Positions 1 to 6,480 are shown, counted from the first letter of the stretch. The stretch is 6,732 bases of DNA from Nitriliruptor sp040882055 (GCA_040882055.1 JBBECA010000023.1:1-6732); one strand, 5' to 3'. Notes: generated from the letters alone by a model not told the origin. Made by a program: numbers and translations.

Positions 1-888
1 CACTGGGCGGGCATCCCGGTCGAGGTCGAGGTCGCCAGCGAGTTCCGCTACCGCGACCCGATCCTGTCCGAGCACACCCTGGTCATCGCCATCTCGCAGT
101 CGGGGGAGACCAGCGACACCATCGCGGCGGCCACCCACGCGCGGAACCAGCGTGCGCCGGTGATCTCGTTGGTCAACGTGGTCGGCTCCACCCTGGCCCG
201 CGAGGCGGACGGGGTGCTCTACACCCACGCCGGCCCCGAGGTGGCGGTCGCCTCGACCAAGGCGTTCACCACCCAGATCGTCGGCTGCCTGCTGCTCGGG
301 CTCTACCTCGCCCAGGAGCGCGGGCGCATCTACGGCTCCGAGATCGGCGACATCCTCGAGCGGCTCCAGCGCATCCCCGACGCCCTCACCGAGGTGCTCG
401 AGCTCGACGGGCAGATCCGCGAGCTCGCCTCCCGCTACCGCGACGTGTCGTACACGATGTTCATCGGCCGGCACACGGGGTTGCCGATCGCCTACGAGGG
501 TGCGCTCAAGCTCAAGGAGATCAGCTACCTCCACGCCGAGGCGTTCCCGGCCGGCGAGATGAAGCACGGCCCGATCGCCCTGATCGAGCCGGGCTCGCTG
601 GTGGTGGCCCTCGCCCCGGCGGGGCACGTGTTCGGCAAGATGGTCTCCAACATCCAGGAGGTCCGGGCTCGGGGCGCGTCGGTGCTGGCGGTCGGGACGC
701 AGGGGTCGGTGGCGGACCTGAAGGAGCACGCCGACGACGTCCTGGTCCTGCCCGAAGCCCCGCACGAGCTGGCCGGACCGGTCCTCTCGGTCGTGCCGCT
801 CCAGCTGTTCAGCTACCACGTGGCCACGATGCGCGGCGAGGACGTCGACCAGCCCCGCAACCTCGCCAAGACCGTCACCGTCGAGTGA
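1..888 (+). CDS. glmS: Glutamine--fructose-6-phosphate aminotransferase, C-terminal part (5' end outside window)
   Basis: GlmS makes glucosamine-6-phosphate from fructose-6-phosphate and glutamine, the first committed step to UDP-GlcNAc and peptidoglycan. The reading frame is open from base 1, so the gene begins upstream. The 295 visible codons cover the two SIS (sugar isomerase) domains; aligned to E. coli GlmS from memory, about 315 residues, including the glutaminase domain, are missing. Visible signatures are SQSGETSDT at codons 32-40 (fructose-6-P binding), VASTKAFTTQ near 83-92, EGALKLKEISYLHAEAF near 166-182, and GEMKHGP near 185-191. Glu173 and His189 are 16 residues apart, like E. 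coli Glu488 and His504. The C-terminus DVDQPRNLAKTVTVE is the conserved tail, with Lys290 matching the active-site lysine. The first in-frame ATG/GTG that could be mistaken for a start (160) lies inside the SIS domain and is not the real start. The stop codon overlaps the next gene by 4 bp. Confidence 0.97.
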   Translation, partial: HWAGIPVEVEVASEFRYRDPILSEHTLVIAISQSGETSDTIAAATHARNQRAPVISLVNVVGSTLAREADGVLYTHAGPEVAVASTKAFTTQIVGCLLLGLYLAQERGRIYGSEIGDILERLQRIPDALTEVLELDGQIRELASRYRDVSYTMFIGRHTGLPIAYEGALKLKEISYLHAEAFPAGEMKHGPIALIEPGSLVVALAPAGHVFGKMVSNIQEVRARGASVLAVGTQGSVADLKEHADDVLVLPEAPHELAGPVLSVVPLQLFSYHVATMRGEDVDQPRNLAKTVTVE

Positions 889-2465
889 ACGTGCCGCGAG
901 CGGGGGACGGCGGGGGCGAGGTCACCGCGCTCCCGCTGGTCGACGCTGCGGCTGCGCGGCGCGGCGACGAGGCGGCCGTGGCGGCCGGCGACACCTGGGA
1001 CGAGCTGATGGCTCGGGCCGCCGGCCACCTCGCCCGCGGCGTGCTGTCGTTGGCCGGCCGCGGCTACGGGTTGAAGGTCGCGGTGCTGGTCGGCAAGGGC
1101 GACAACGGCGGCGACGGGTGGGCGGCCGCACCCCTGCTGACCAGGGCCGGAGCCCAGGTCCGGGTCGTCGCGGTCGACGGCACCGACGTCGAGGCGTCCC
1201 CCGCGACCACCGCCGTGCGCACGGCGTGGCTGCGCTCCGGCGGGCGGACGTCGGCCGGGACCGACGACCTCGAGGCTGCCCTGACCTGGTGCGACGTGGC
1301 GGTGGACTGCCTGCTCGGCACCGGGGTGCGAGGCGCGCCTCGCGGCCCGGCCGCCGAGGGGACGGCCGCGTTGCTGCGCGCCGCCGACCGCGGCACGCCC
1401 GTGGTGGCGTGCGACGTGCCCTCTGGGGTGTCGGTGGACGACGGCTCGGCGGGGGAGGGGGCCGTCCGCGCCGATCTCACCGTGACGTTCGGTGCGCACA
1501 AGCGCGGCCTGGTGCTGCACCCGGGAGCGGCGCACGCCGGCCAGGTCGTGGTCGGCGATCTCGGGCCCCGCTACGACCCGGGGGACACCGCGTGGCAGGC
1601 GCTGACCGCCGAGGGGGCGCGCCCACCGACGCTGGCCGTCGACGCGGACAAGCGCGCTCGCGGCGTCGTCCTGGCTGTCGCCGGCGCCGTCGGGACCTCT
1701 GGCGCCGCCGCGCTGACGGCCACCGGCGCCCTGCGCGCGGGCGCAGGTCTGGTGACCGTGGCGGTCCCCGAACCGGTCCGCGTCGAGGTGGCCGCGCGCA
1801 CCGACGCTGGCGTGATGGTGCGCGGCCTGGCGGCTTCCGACGCGGGAGAGGTGGCGGGGGCGGACGACCTGCCTGACCTCGACGGCGTCGACGTGGTGGT
1901 CGCCGGGCCGGGGCTCGGTCACGGGCCGGGCGCCGCGGCGCTGGTCGCGGCGCTCCGGGCCGCCGCGCCCCGGTTGGTGCTCGACGCCGACGCTCTGAAC
2001 GTCCACCGGGACGATCCGGCGGCGTTGGCTGACCACGCCGGCGAGCTCGTCCTCACCCCCCACGAGCGCGAGCTGGCACGTATCGGCGCAGGTCAGAGCG
2101 GTCCCGACGCGTGGGCGCACCGGGTCGAACGGGTCCCCGAGCTGGCCGAGCGCTACCGCGCCACCATCGTCGCCAAGGGGCCGGGGACGATCGTGGCCGC
2201 CCCCGACGGTCGGGTGTGGGTCTGCCCGGAGGGTGGGCCGGCGCTCGGCAGCGGGGGGACCGGTGACGCGCTGGCCGGGATCTTCGCGGCGGCGATCGCG
2301 CGCGCCGGCGACGTGCCCCTGGCCGTCGCGCGCGCCGTCTGGTGGCACGCTGCCGCGGGCCGACGCTGCGGTGCGGACCGCGCTGGCCGCGCGACGGCGA
2401 CCGACCTGCTTGCGGCCCTGCCGGGCGTACTCGGCGATCTCGACCAGCGGAGGTGGCCGGCGTGA
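885..2465 (+). CDS. nnr: Bifunctional NAD(P)H-hydrate epimerase / ADP-dependent NAD(P)H-hydrate dehydratase
   Basis: This cytosolic metabolite-repair enzyme handles NADHX and NADPHX. The N-terminal domain interconverts the S and R hydrates, and the C-terminal domain dehydrates the S form with a nucleoside phosphate. The product is 526 aa, the normal size of the fused form. The NnrE (YjeF-N) part, about residues 15-235, shows VLVGKGDNGGDGW (67-79), VDCLLGTG (140-147) and DVPSGVSVDDG (177-187). The ribokinase-like NnrD part, about 255-520, shows GTSGAAALTATGALRAGAGLV (270-290), AGPGLG (340-345), LDADALN (366-372), TPHERE (391-396, retaining the TPHxxE pattern), KGPGT (431-435) and GSGGTGDALAG (455-465) with the catalytic Asp461. 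The GTG start at 885 overlaps the glmS stop (GTGA); no clear Shine-Dalgarno precedes it, so coupled reinitiation is likely. A GTG at 891 is an alternative start. In many actinobacteria acpS lies between glmS and this gene; it is absent here. Confidence 0.94.
   Translation: MNVPRAGDGGGEVTALPLVDAAAARRGDEAAVAAGDTWDELMARAAGHLARGVLSLAGRGYGLKVAVLVGKGDNGGDGWAAAPLLTRAGAQVRVVAVDGTDVEASPATTAVRTAWLRSGGRTSAGTDDLEAALTWCDVAVDCLLGTGVRGAPRGPAAEGTAALLRAADRGTPVVACDVPSGVSVDDGSAGEGAVRADLTVTFGAHKRGLVLHPGAAHAGQVVVGDLGPRYDPGDTAWQALTAEGARPPTLAVDADKRARGVVLAVAGAVGTSGAAALTATGALRAGAGLVTVAVPEPVRVEVAARTDAGVMVRGLAASDAGEVAGADDLPDLDGVDVVVAGPGLGHGPGAAALVAALRAAAPRLVLDADALNVHRDDPAALADHAGELVLTPHERELARIGAGQSGPDAWAHRVERVPELAERYRATIVAKGPGTIVAAPDGRVWVCPEGGPALGSGGTGDALAGIFAAAIARAGDVPLAVARAVWWHAAAGRRCGADRAGRATATDLLAALPGVLGDLDQRRWPA
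2449..2453 (+). promoter_or_regulatory. Shine-Dalgarno sequence for alr
   Basis: GGAGG lies 8 nt before the GTG at 2462. It supports 2462 as the alr start rather than the in-frame GTG at 2543 or the longer frame opening at 2342, and so places the tandem repeat downstream of it inside the coding sequence. Confidence 0.7.
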
Positions 2466-3664
2466 GCGGGACCGACGAGCGACGGGCCACGGCCGCTGGG
2501 AGCGGGACCGACGAGCGACGGGCCACGGCTGGCGCCGGGGCCGTGCGTCCCTCCCGGGTTGTGGTCGACCTCGACGCGGTGCGCCACAACGTCCGGACCT
2601 TGGCGGCGTCGGCGGACGGAGCCGAGGTCTGCGCCGTGGTCAAGGCGGATGCCTACGGACACGGCGCGGTGCCGGTCGCACGAGCGGCGTTGGAGGCCGG
2701 CGCCACCTGGCTCGGGGTCGCGCTCGTCGAGGAGGGCCGCCAGCTCCGTGAGGCCGGGATCGACACCCCGATCCTGCTGCTGTCCGAACCGCCGACGGCC
2801 GGGATCCCGGCCCTCCTCGATGCCGACCTCAGCCCGACCGTCTACCGGCCAGCCTTCCTGCGCGCGCTCGAGGCCGCCGCGGCCGAACGCGACGCGCGCG
2901 TCGCGGTCCACGTCAAGGCCGACACCGGCATGGGCCGCGTCGGGGTCCGCCCCGAGGGCTGGCGCGAGGTGCTCGAGCTGGTCGTGGCCAGCCCCCACCT
3001 CGAAGCGGCCGGGCTGATGACCCACCTCGCCCGCGCCGACGAACCGGACGTCGACACCACCGCACAGCAGTTGGCGAGCTTCGACGGGTTCGTCACCCTG
3101 GCCGCCGAGCTCGGCGTCTACGCGCGGTGGGTCCACGCGTCGAACACCGCGGCGACCCTGCTGCACCCGGCCGCGCACCGCACCCTCGTCCGGCCCGGCA
3201 TCGGCATCTACGGGCTGTCCCCGGACCTCGATGTCGACGCGGTCGAGCACGGCCTCCGCCCCGCGTTGTCGCTGGTCAGCGAGGTCTCGTACGTCAAGCG
3301 GGTGCCCGCGGGCACGCCGATCTCCTACGGCCACCGGTTCGCCGCGCCGGGCGACGGGTTCGTCGCGACGGTGCCGCTCGGGTACGCCGACGGGGTGCCG
3401 CGGCGTCTGACGGGGGTGGGGGAGGCGCTGCTCGGCGGGGTCCGCCGCCCGATCGCCGGCACGGTCACCATGGACCAACTCCTCGTGTGGTGCGGCGAGG
3501 ACGAACCCGCCGTCGGCGACGAGGTGGTCCTGCTCGGCGGGCAGGGCGAGGAGCGGATCCGCGCCGAGGAGTGGGCCGCGCACCTCGGCACCATCACCTA
3601 CGAGGTGACCTCGCAGCTCACCTCGCGGCTGCCGCGCACCTACGTGAACGAGCGTCGGGCGTGA
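2462..3664 (+). CDS. alr: Alanine racemase
   Basis: Alr is a PLP enzyme that interconverts L- and D-alanine for peptidoglycan. The product is 400 aa from the GTG at 2462. The PLP lysine is Lys61 in VVKADAYGHG (59-68). KADTGMGRVG (152-161) contains the equivalents of the carbamylated lysine (Lys152) and its arginine (Arg159). HASNTAATLLHP (225-236) and LVRPGIGIYGL (242-252) are canonical. Tyr289 in ISYGHRF is the second catalytic base, and VTMDQL (335-340) is the conserved substrate-site motif. The fold is an N-terminal TIM barrel followed by a C-terminal beta domain from about residue 265. The start overlaps the nnr stop as GTGA and has a good Shine-Dalgarno. Residues 2-26 precede the core and consist of a duplicated low-complexity peptide. 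Starting at GTG 2543 (VRPSRVVVDLD) would give a 373-aa protein closer to the usual length, but that GTG has no equally good ribosome site. No tsaE/tsaB/tsaD genes follow, unlike many actinobacterial alr loci. Confidence 0.95.
   Translation: MSGTDERRATAAGSGTDERRATAGAGAVRPSRVVVDLDAVRHNVRTLAASADGAEVCAVVKADAYGHGAVPVARAALEAGATWLGVALVEEGRQLREAGIDTPILLLSEPPTAGIPALLDADLSPTVYRPAFLRALEAAAAERDARVAVHVKADTGMGRVGVRPEGWREVLELVVASPHLEAAGLMTHLARADEPDVDTTAQQLASFDGFVTLAAELGVYARWVHASNTAATLLHPAAHRTLVRPGIGIYGLSPDLDVDAVEHGLRPALSLVSEVSYVKRVPAGTPISYGHRFAAPGDGFVATVPLGYADGVPRRLTGVGEALLGGVRRPIAGTVTMDQLLVWCGEDEPAVGDEVVLLGGQGEERIRAEEWAAHLGTITYEVTSQLTSRLPRTYVNERRA
2464..2529 (+). repeat. In-frame tandem duplication, two 30-bp identical copies with 36-bp period
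   Basis: Bases 2464-2493 and 2500-2529 are identical over 30 bp and lie 36 bp apart, so the unit is 12 codons. It encodes SGTDERRATA twice (residues 2-11 and 14-23) in the N-terminal extension of Alr. Because the period is a multiple of three, the frame is preserved. The unit lies before the conserved barrel and probably does not affect catalysis. Confidence 0.95.
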
Positions 3665-3824
3665 GAGGTCGCGCCAGTGGGTGGCCCGGCTCGCGCGGCC
3701 CAGATGGCGCCTCGCTGCGTTGCCGTCGTCGTACGTACAACCCCGGTACGTCCTCCTCCGGCGCCTTGCGAGACACCACCTGGCGCCACGCTCCCTGATC
3801 GAACCACCCACTGGCGCAACCTCT
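3664..3824. repeat. Long inverted repeat filling the alr-P1 peptidase intergenic region
   Basis: Bases 3664-3684 are the reverse complement of 3804-3824 with a single mismatch (3670 against 3818). The uninterrupted core is GCGCCAGTGGGTGG (3671-3684) against CCACCCACTGGCGC (3804-3817). The arms enclose 119 bp. That interior has more self-complementary pieces: TGGCGCC (3705-3711) with GGCGCCA (3782-3788), CTCGC (3711-3715) with GCGAG (3768-3772), and CGTAC (3730-3734) with GTACG (3746-3750). The left arm starts on the last base of the alr stop codon and the right arm ends on the first base of a putative -10 hexamer. No clear target-site duplication flanks it. It could be a MITE-like element, an RNA hairpin separating the two operons, or a cruciform-forming site. 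Confidence 0.85.
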
Positions 3825-3829
3825 AGGCT
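3824..3829 (+). promoter_or_regulatory. Putative -10 promoter element for the P1 peptidase operon
   Basis: TAGGCT fits the actinobacterial TAnnnT -10 pattern and sits at the end of the only sizeable gap between the two operons. No convincing -35 box is visible about 17 bp upstream. Transcription would start at about 3836-3838, next to the GTG at 3838 and 15 bp before the better-supported GTG start at 3853, so the mRNA would have a very short leader. Confidence 0.4.
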
Positions 3830-3841
3830 CGCCGCCGGTGT

Positions 3842-3848
3842 GGAGGTG
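3842..3848 (+). promoter_or_regulatory. Shine-Dalgarno sequence for the P1 peptidase gene
   Basis: GGAGGTG ends 4 nt before the GTG at 3853; counted from the GGAGG core the gap is 6 nt. It favours 3853 over the upstream in-frame GTG at 3838. Confidence 0.6.
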
Positions 3849-3852
3849 CGCG

Positions 3853-4818
3853 GTGGCGCTCGGTGTCGAGGGTGTGCGGATCGGGACGTGGACGGCCCCG
3901 TCGGGGGTGTCGGGCTGCACCGTGGTCCTGCCGCCCGAGGGGACGCTCGGCGCGATGGCGGTCCGCGGCTCGGCGCCCGGGACCCGGGAGGCAGCCGCGC
4001 TCGGGATCCACGGCAAGCTGACGGTGTGTCACGGCGTCGTGCTGGCGGGTGGGTCCGCCTTCGGGTTGGCCGCGGCGGACGGCGTCGTCACCTGGCTCGA
4101 GGGGCGAGGCATCGGCTACCCCGTCGGTGAGGCGCTGGTGCCGATCGTGGGCGCCGCCATCGTGCTCGACGCCGCGGTGATGGATCCGGCGTCGCGCCCT
4201 GGGCCGGCAGCGGGGGCGGACGCGTGCTCGGCAGCGACGGTCGCTGACCCCGAGGAGGGGGCGGTCGGCGTTGGTGCGGGCTGCACCGTGGCGAAGGTCA
4301 GCGGGCTCGAACGGGGACGACGCAGCGGCCAGGGCATCGCCGTCCGGCGGGCGGCGGGCGTGACCGTCGGGGCGATCGTGGCCAACAACGCCGTCGGGGA
4401 GGTGATCGGCGAGGACGGACGATGGCTCGTCCGCAGCGATGCGCCGGACGACGCACCTCGCTACCCGGAGGCGGCCGAGGTGTTCCACGGTAGGGCTGAC
4501 TCGGCGGAAGGATCTGGTTCGGACGGAGGGCCAGGTGGTCCGACCAGCAACACGGTCATCGGGGTGATCGTGACGGACGCGAAGCTCGACAAGCGCGGGG
4601 CGTACCGGGTGGCCGACCTCGGCCACTCCGGGATCGCTCGTGCCATCAGTCCGGCCCACACCGAGGCGGATGGCGACGCACTGTTCTGCCTCGCCACCGG
4701 ACAGGTCGAGGCGAGCGTCGACCTCGTGGCCCACCTCGCCGCCGAAGCGGTCGCCGAGGCCGTCCGTCGCGGCCCGGTGGTGGCCGCCGAGCGGGCCGCC
4801 GGGAGCGGCAGGCGGTGA
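3853..4818 (+). CDS. P1 (S58/DmpA-NylC) family N-terminal nucleophile peptidase/amidohydrolase
   Basis: This family contains the L-aminopeptidase DmpA and the nylon-oligomer hydrolase NylC. Members are made as a precursor that cuts itself, freeing a Ser/Thr at the new N-terminus as nucleophile. The 321-aa product shows the usual order of motifs: GVRIGTWTAP.SGCTVVLPPEG (7-30), an RGSAPGTREA block (38-47), LAGGSAFGLAAADGV (64-78), GAGCTVAKVSG (142-152), VANNAVGE (176-183), TSNTVIGVIVTDA (231-243), HSGIARAISPAHTEADGDALF (258-278) and LATG (280-283). The predicted cut is Asn233/Thr234, making Thr234 (codon at 4552) the nucleophile. A Gly/Ser/Asp-rich linker (about 210-230) precedes the cut, as expected for the exposed end of the alpha chain. 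No signal peptide is seen, so it is probably cytosolic. It is likely the first gene of an operon, and its stop overlaps the next gene (GTGA). The actual substrate cannot be read from the sequence. An in-frame GTG at 3838 would add five residues. Confidence 0.9.
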   Translation: MALGVEGVRIGTWTAPSGVSGCTVVLPPEGTLGAMAVRGSAPGTREAAALGIHGKLTVCHGVVLAGGSAFGLAAADGVVTWLEGRGIGYPVGEALVPIVGAAIVLDAAVMDPASRPGPAAGADACSAATVADPEEGAVGVGAGCTVAKVSGLERGRRSGQGIAVRRAAGVTVGAIVANNAVGEVIGEDGRWLVRSDAPDDAPRYPEAAEVFHGRADSAEGSGSDGGPGGPTSNTVIGVIVTDAKLDKRGAYRVADLGHSGIARAISPAHTEADGDALFCLATGQVEASVDLVAHLAAEAVAEAVRRGPVVAAERAAGSGRR

Positions 4819-5402
4819 CCGAGACCCAGACCGTGGCGGAGCCCGAACTCCCGCGCCAGCAGCTCGTCGGGACACCGATCGGTCGGCGAGCGCTCGACCT
4901 CGTGGCCGTCGTGCTGGTCGGTTCGATGTTCATCTCGAGCTTGCCGTCCTCGGGCCCGCGTGACGAGCTACGGGTCGTCGAGCGCCCCGTGACCGACGTG
5001 ACCGGCCTCAGCCAGAACTGGGCGCTGTTCGCGCCGACGCCGCGCAGCACGACCCTCCGCTTGCGGGCCGAGATCGAGCGGGCCGACGGCAGCGTGACCG
5101 AGTGGTTCGTGCCGACCGCGGACCCGTTCGTCGGCGTCTACCGCACCTACCGCTGGCGCAAGTGGGCGAACTACGTCGTCGACCCGGACCGGTCGCGGTT
5201 GCACCGGGGCGCGATCGCGCACTTGCGTGCCCGGTTCGACGACCCGGAGACGCCGATCAGCGAGATCCGCCTGTACCGGGGCACGTTCAGCCAGCCGCGG
5301 CCCGGGTCCGGACTGCCCGCGGACCGCGATCCGGTCTTCGAGGAGGAGTTGCTCCGGCGTGCGGTGTTCGCCGGCCGGGGCGACGATGGGAGCGGCACGT
5401 GA
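4815..5402 (+). CDS. Single-pass membrane protein, DUF5819/SdpA-like
   Basis: The product is 195 aa from a GTG overlapping the upstream stop. GGGAG at 4801-4805 is a possible ribosome site. One hydrophobic segment, about residues 26-44 (ALDLVAVVLVGSMFISSLP), follows a basic stretch (GRR), suggesting an N-in membrane anchor with the rest outside. Next comes SQNWALFAPTPR (66-77), the hallmark of DUF5819 and resembling the W-x-F-F motif of SdpA proteins, then a beta-rich region (LRLRAEIERADG.VTEWFVP, 81-100) and YRWRKWANYVV (112-122). Such proteins are typically encoded beside HTTM membrane proteins, as here. Bacillus SdpA and SdpB work together to produce the mature SDP toxin, so a partner role for the next gene's product is reasonable. 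That function is inference from gene pairing; no biochemical role is visible. The family assignment is from motif recognition only. Confidence 0.75.
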   Translation: MTETQTVAEPELPRQQLVGTPIGRRALDLVAVVLVGSMFISSLPSSGPRDELRVVERPVTDVTGLSQNWALFAPTPRSTTLRLRAEIERADGSVTEWFVPTADPFVGVYRTYRWRKWANYVVDPDRSRLHRGAIAHLRARFDDPETPISEIRLYRGTFSQPRPGSGLPADRDPVFEEELLRRAVFAGRGDDGSGT

Positions 5403-6400
5403 GCGCCGATCCGGATCCGGTGGCGGACGGTCCGCTCGGCCGAGCCAACGCGTGGGAGCGGTTCTGGTTCGAGCCGAGGTCGATCGCGCCGCTGGTGCTG
5501 GTGAGGATCGGGCTCGGTCTGACCATCAGCCTCTGGGCGGCGACGCTGCTGCCAGACGCGACGGCGTTCCTCGGCCCGGAGGGGGTGCTGCCGGAGGTGC
5601 CCGAGGTCCGGATCCGGAGCGGGATCCTGCAGCTGTGGCGCACGGACGCCGCAGCGATCACGGTGGTGGCGCTGCTGATCCCGGCGGGGTTGGCGGTCGC
5701 GGCGGGGGCGTGGACGAGGATCGCGACTGTCCTCAGCTTCGTGCTGCTGCTCTCGATCGGTCGGCGGAACCCGTACATGATGAACTCCGGGGATGCCCTG
5801 TTGCGCCACGCGACGCTGTTCCTGGCGCTGACGCCTGCGGGGCAGGTGCTCTCGCTCGACCGTTGGCGGCGCCACCGTGACCGGTTCTGGCAGGTGCCCG
5901 AGCTCGCCCCCTGGGGGCTCCGCCTGCTGCAGATCCAGCTCACGTTCGTCTACCTGTTCAGCTCGTTCGAGAAGCTCCGCGGGATGCCGTGGCTGCAGGG
6001 CACGGCGCTGGCCGACGCGTGGCGCATCACCGACCTGGCCCGGTTCGGCGTGCCGTTGCCGGTCTACGACTCGCTGCTGATGACCCAGGTGCTGACCTAC
6101 GCGACGCTGGTGATCGAGGTGGCGCTGGCGGTCTTGCTGTGGAACCGGCGGGCGCGGCCGTTCGTGGTGGTCGCCGGGATCCTCCTCCACCTCGGGATCG
6201 AGGTGACGATGGCGGTGGGCTTCTTCTCCACCGTGGCGGTCATCCTCTACCTGAGCTTCACCCCACCGGAGGTGGCCGAACGGTGGATCGAGGTCCTACG
6301 GTGGTGGCTGTCCGGTGGGCCTCGGAGCGCACCGCGCACGCCCGACCGTAGTGCTCTAGGTGTGGACGGTGGTCGTGTGGACCGGGCCCACCAGGATTGA
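5399..6400 (+). CDS. HTTM domain membrane protein (vitamin K-dependent gamma-carboxylase/SdpB-like)
   Basis: The product is 333 aa, with about eight hydrophobic segments (roughly 29-51, 84-104, 107-121, 133-151, 172-190, 226-248, 254-273, 274-288). HTTM landmarks occur in order: RIGLGL (36-41), GPEGVLP (59-65), RRNPYMMNSGD (122-132), PAGQVLSLDRW (146-156), LRLLQIQLTFVYLFSSFEKL (174-193), MPWLQGTAL (196-204), HLGIEVTMAVGFFS (264-277) and LSFTPPE (285-291). EKL followed by W and QG matches the KKL..WVEG stretch of human gamma-carboxylase, placing Lys192 at the catalytic Lys218. The NPYMMNS stretch lacks an obvious equivalent of the carboxylase His160. The GTG at 5399 overlaps the upstream stop (GTGA), with GGGAG (5388-5392) as ribosome site; a frame open from 5102 lies inside the previous gene and is not used. 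The last 25 residues are charged and variable. The reaction is unknown; carboxylation or peptide maturation is only a family-based possibility. Confidence 0.88.
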   Translation: MSADPDPVADGPLGRANAWERFWFEPRSIAPLVLVRIGLGLTISLWAATLLPDATAFLGPEGVLPEVPEVRIRSGILQLWRTDAAAITVVALLIPAGLAVAAGAWTRIATVLSFVLLLSIGRRNPYMMNSGDALLRHATLFLALTPAGQVLSLDRWRRHRDRFWQVPELAPWGLRLLQIQLTFVYLFSSFEKLRGMPWLQGTALADAWRITDLARFGVPLPVYDSLLMTQVLTYATLVIEVALAVLLWNRRARPFVVVAGILLHLGIEVTMAVGFFSTVAVILYLSFTPPEVAERWIEVLRWWLSGGPRSAPRTPDRSALGVDGGRVDRAHQD

Positions 6401-6480
6401 CGTCCCGGTCGTCCCGGGACGCATCTGGGCCTTGCCCGGGACCGGTGTCACGCAGCGTGGCGAAACGGTCCACGGACCGT
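6401..6480. repeat. Cluster of short palindromes after the HTTM gene; possible terminator region
   Basis: Directly after the HTTM stop come CGTCCCG (6401-6407) with CGGGACG (6415-6421); GTCCCGGG (6411-6418) with CCCGGGAC (6435-6442); GGGC (6427-6430) with GCCC (6434-6437); CACGCAGCGTG (6449-6459); and ACGGTCC (6465-6471) with GGACCGT (6474-6480). The first two are mutually exclusive folds. None is followed by a T tract, so this is not a textbook intrinsic terminator, though T-poor terminators are common in GC-rich actinobacteria. The last dyad could equally be a protein-binding operator for the downstream gene. Confidence 0.5.

Noticed and set aside
2342..2461. Upstream extension of the alr frame to 2342
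   Set aside because: It overlaps the end of nnr by 124 bp, encodes Arg/Pro-rich residues unlike any Alr, and the Shine-Dalgarno at 2449-2453 supports 2462.
813..3811. Two long minus-strand open frames (813-2348 and 2153-3811, more than 500 codons each)
   Set aside because: They lie opposite well-identified nnr and alr, have Arg/Gly/Pro/His-rich compositions with no recognisable domain, and are the usual antisense shadows of very GC-rich genes.
3664..3824. Inverted repeat as an integron attC site
   Set aside because: The ends lack the required RYYYAAC and GTTRRRY core sites in the right orientation, and no cassette layout or integrase is present.
5102..5398. Upstream extension of the HTTM frame to 5102
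   Set aside because: It lies within the DUF5819-like gene and encodes an Arg/Pro-rich shadow peptide; the GTG at 5399 has a ribosome site and the GTGA overlap.
6360..6382. GTGTGGAC repeated with a 15-bp period
   Set aside because: It is short, in frame inside the variable HTTM C-terminus (GVDGGRVDRA), and explainable by biased composition.
6397..6426. TTGACG at 6397-6402 as a -35 promoter box
   Set aside because: It overlaps the HTTM stop codon and no acceptable -10 hexamer lies 16-18 bp downstream.
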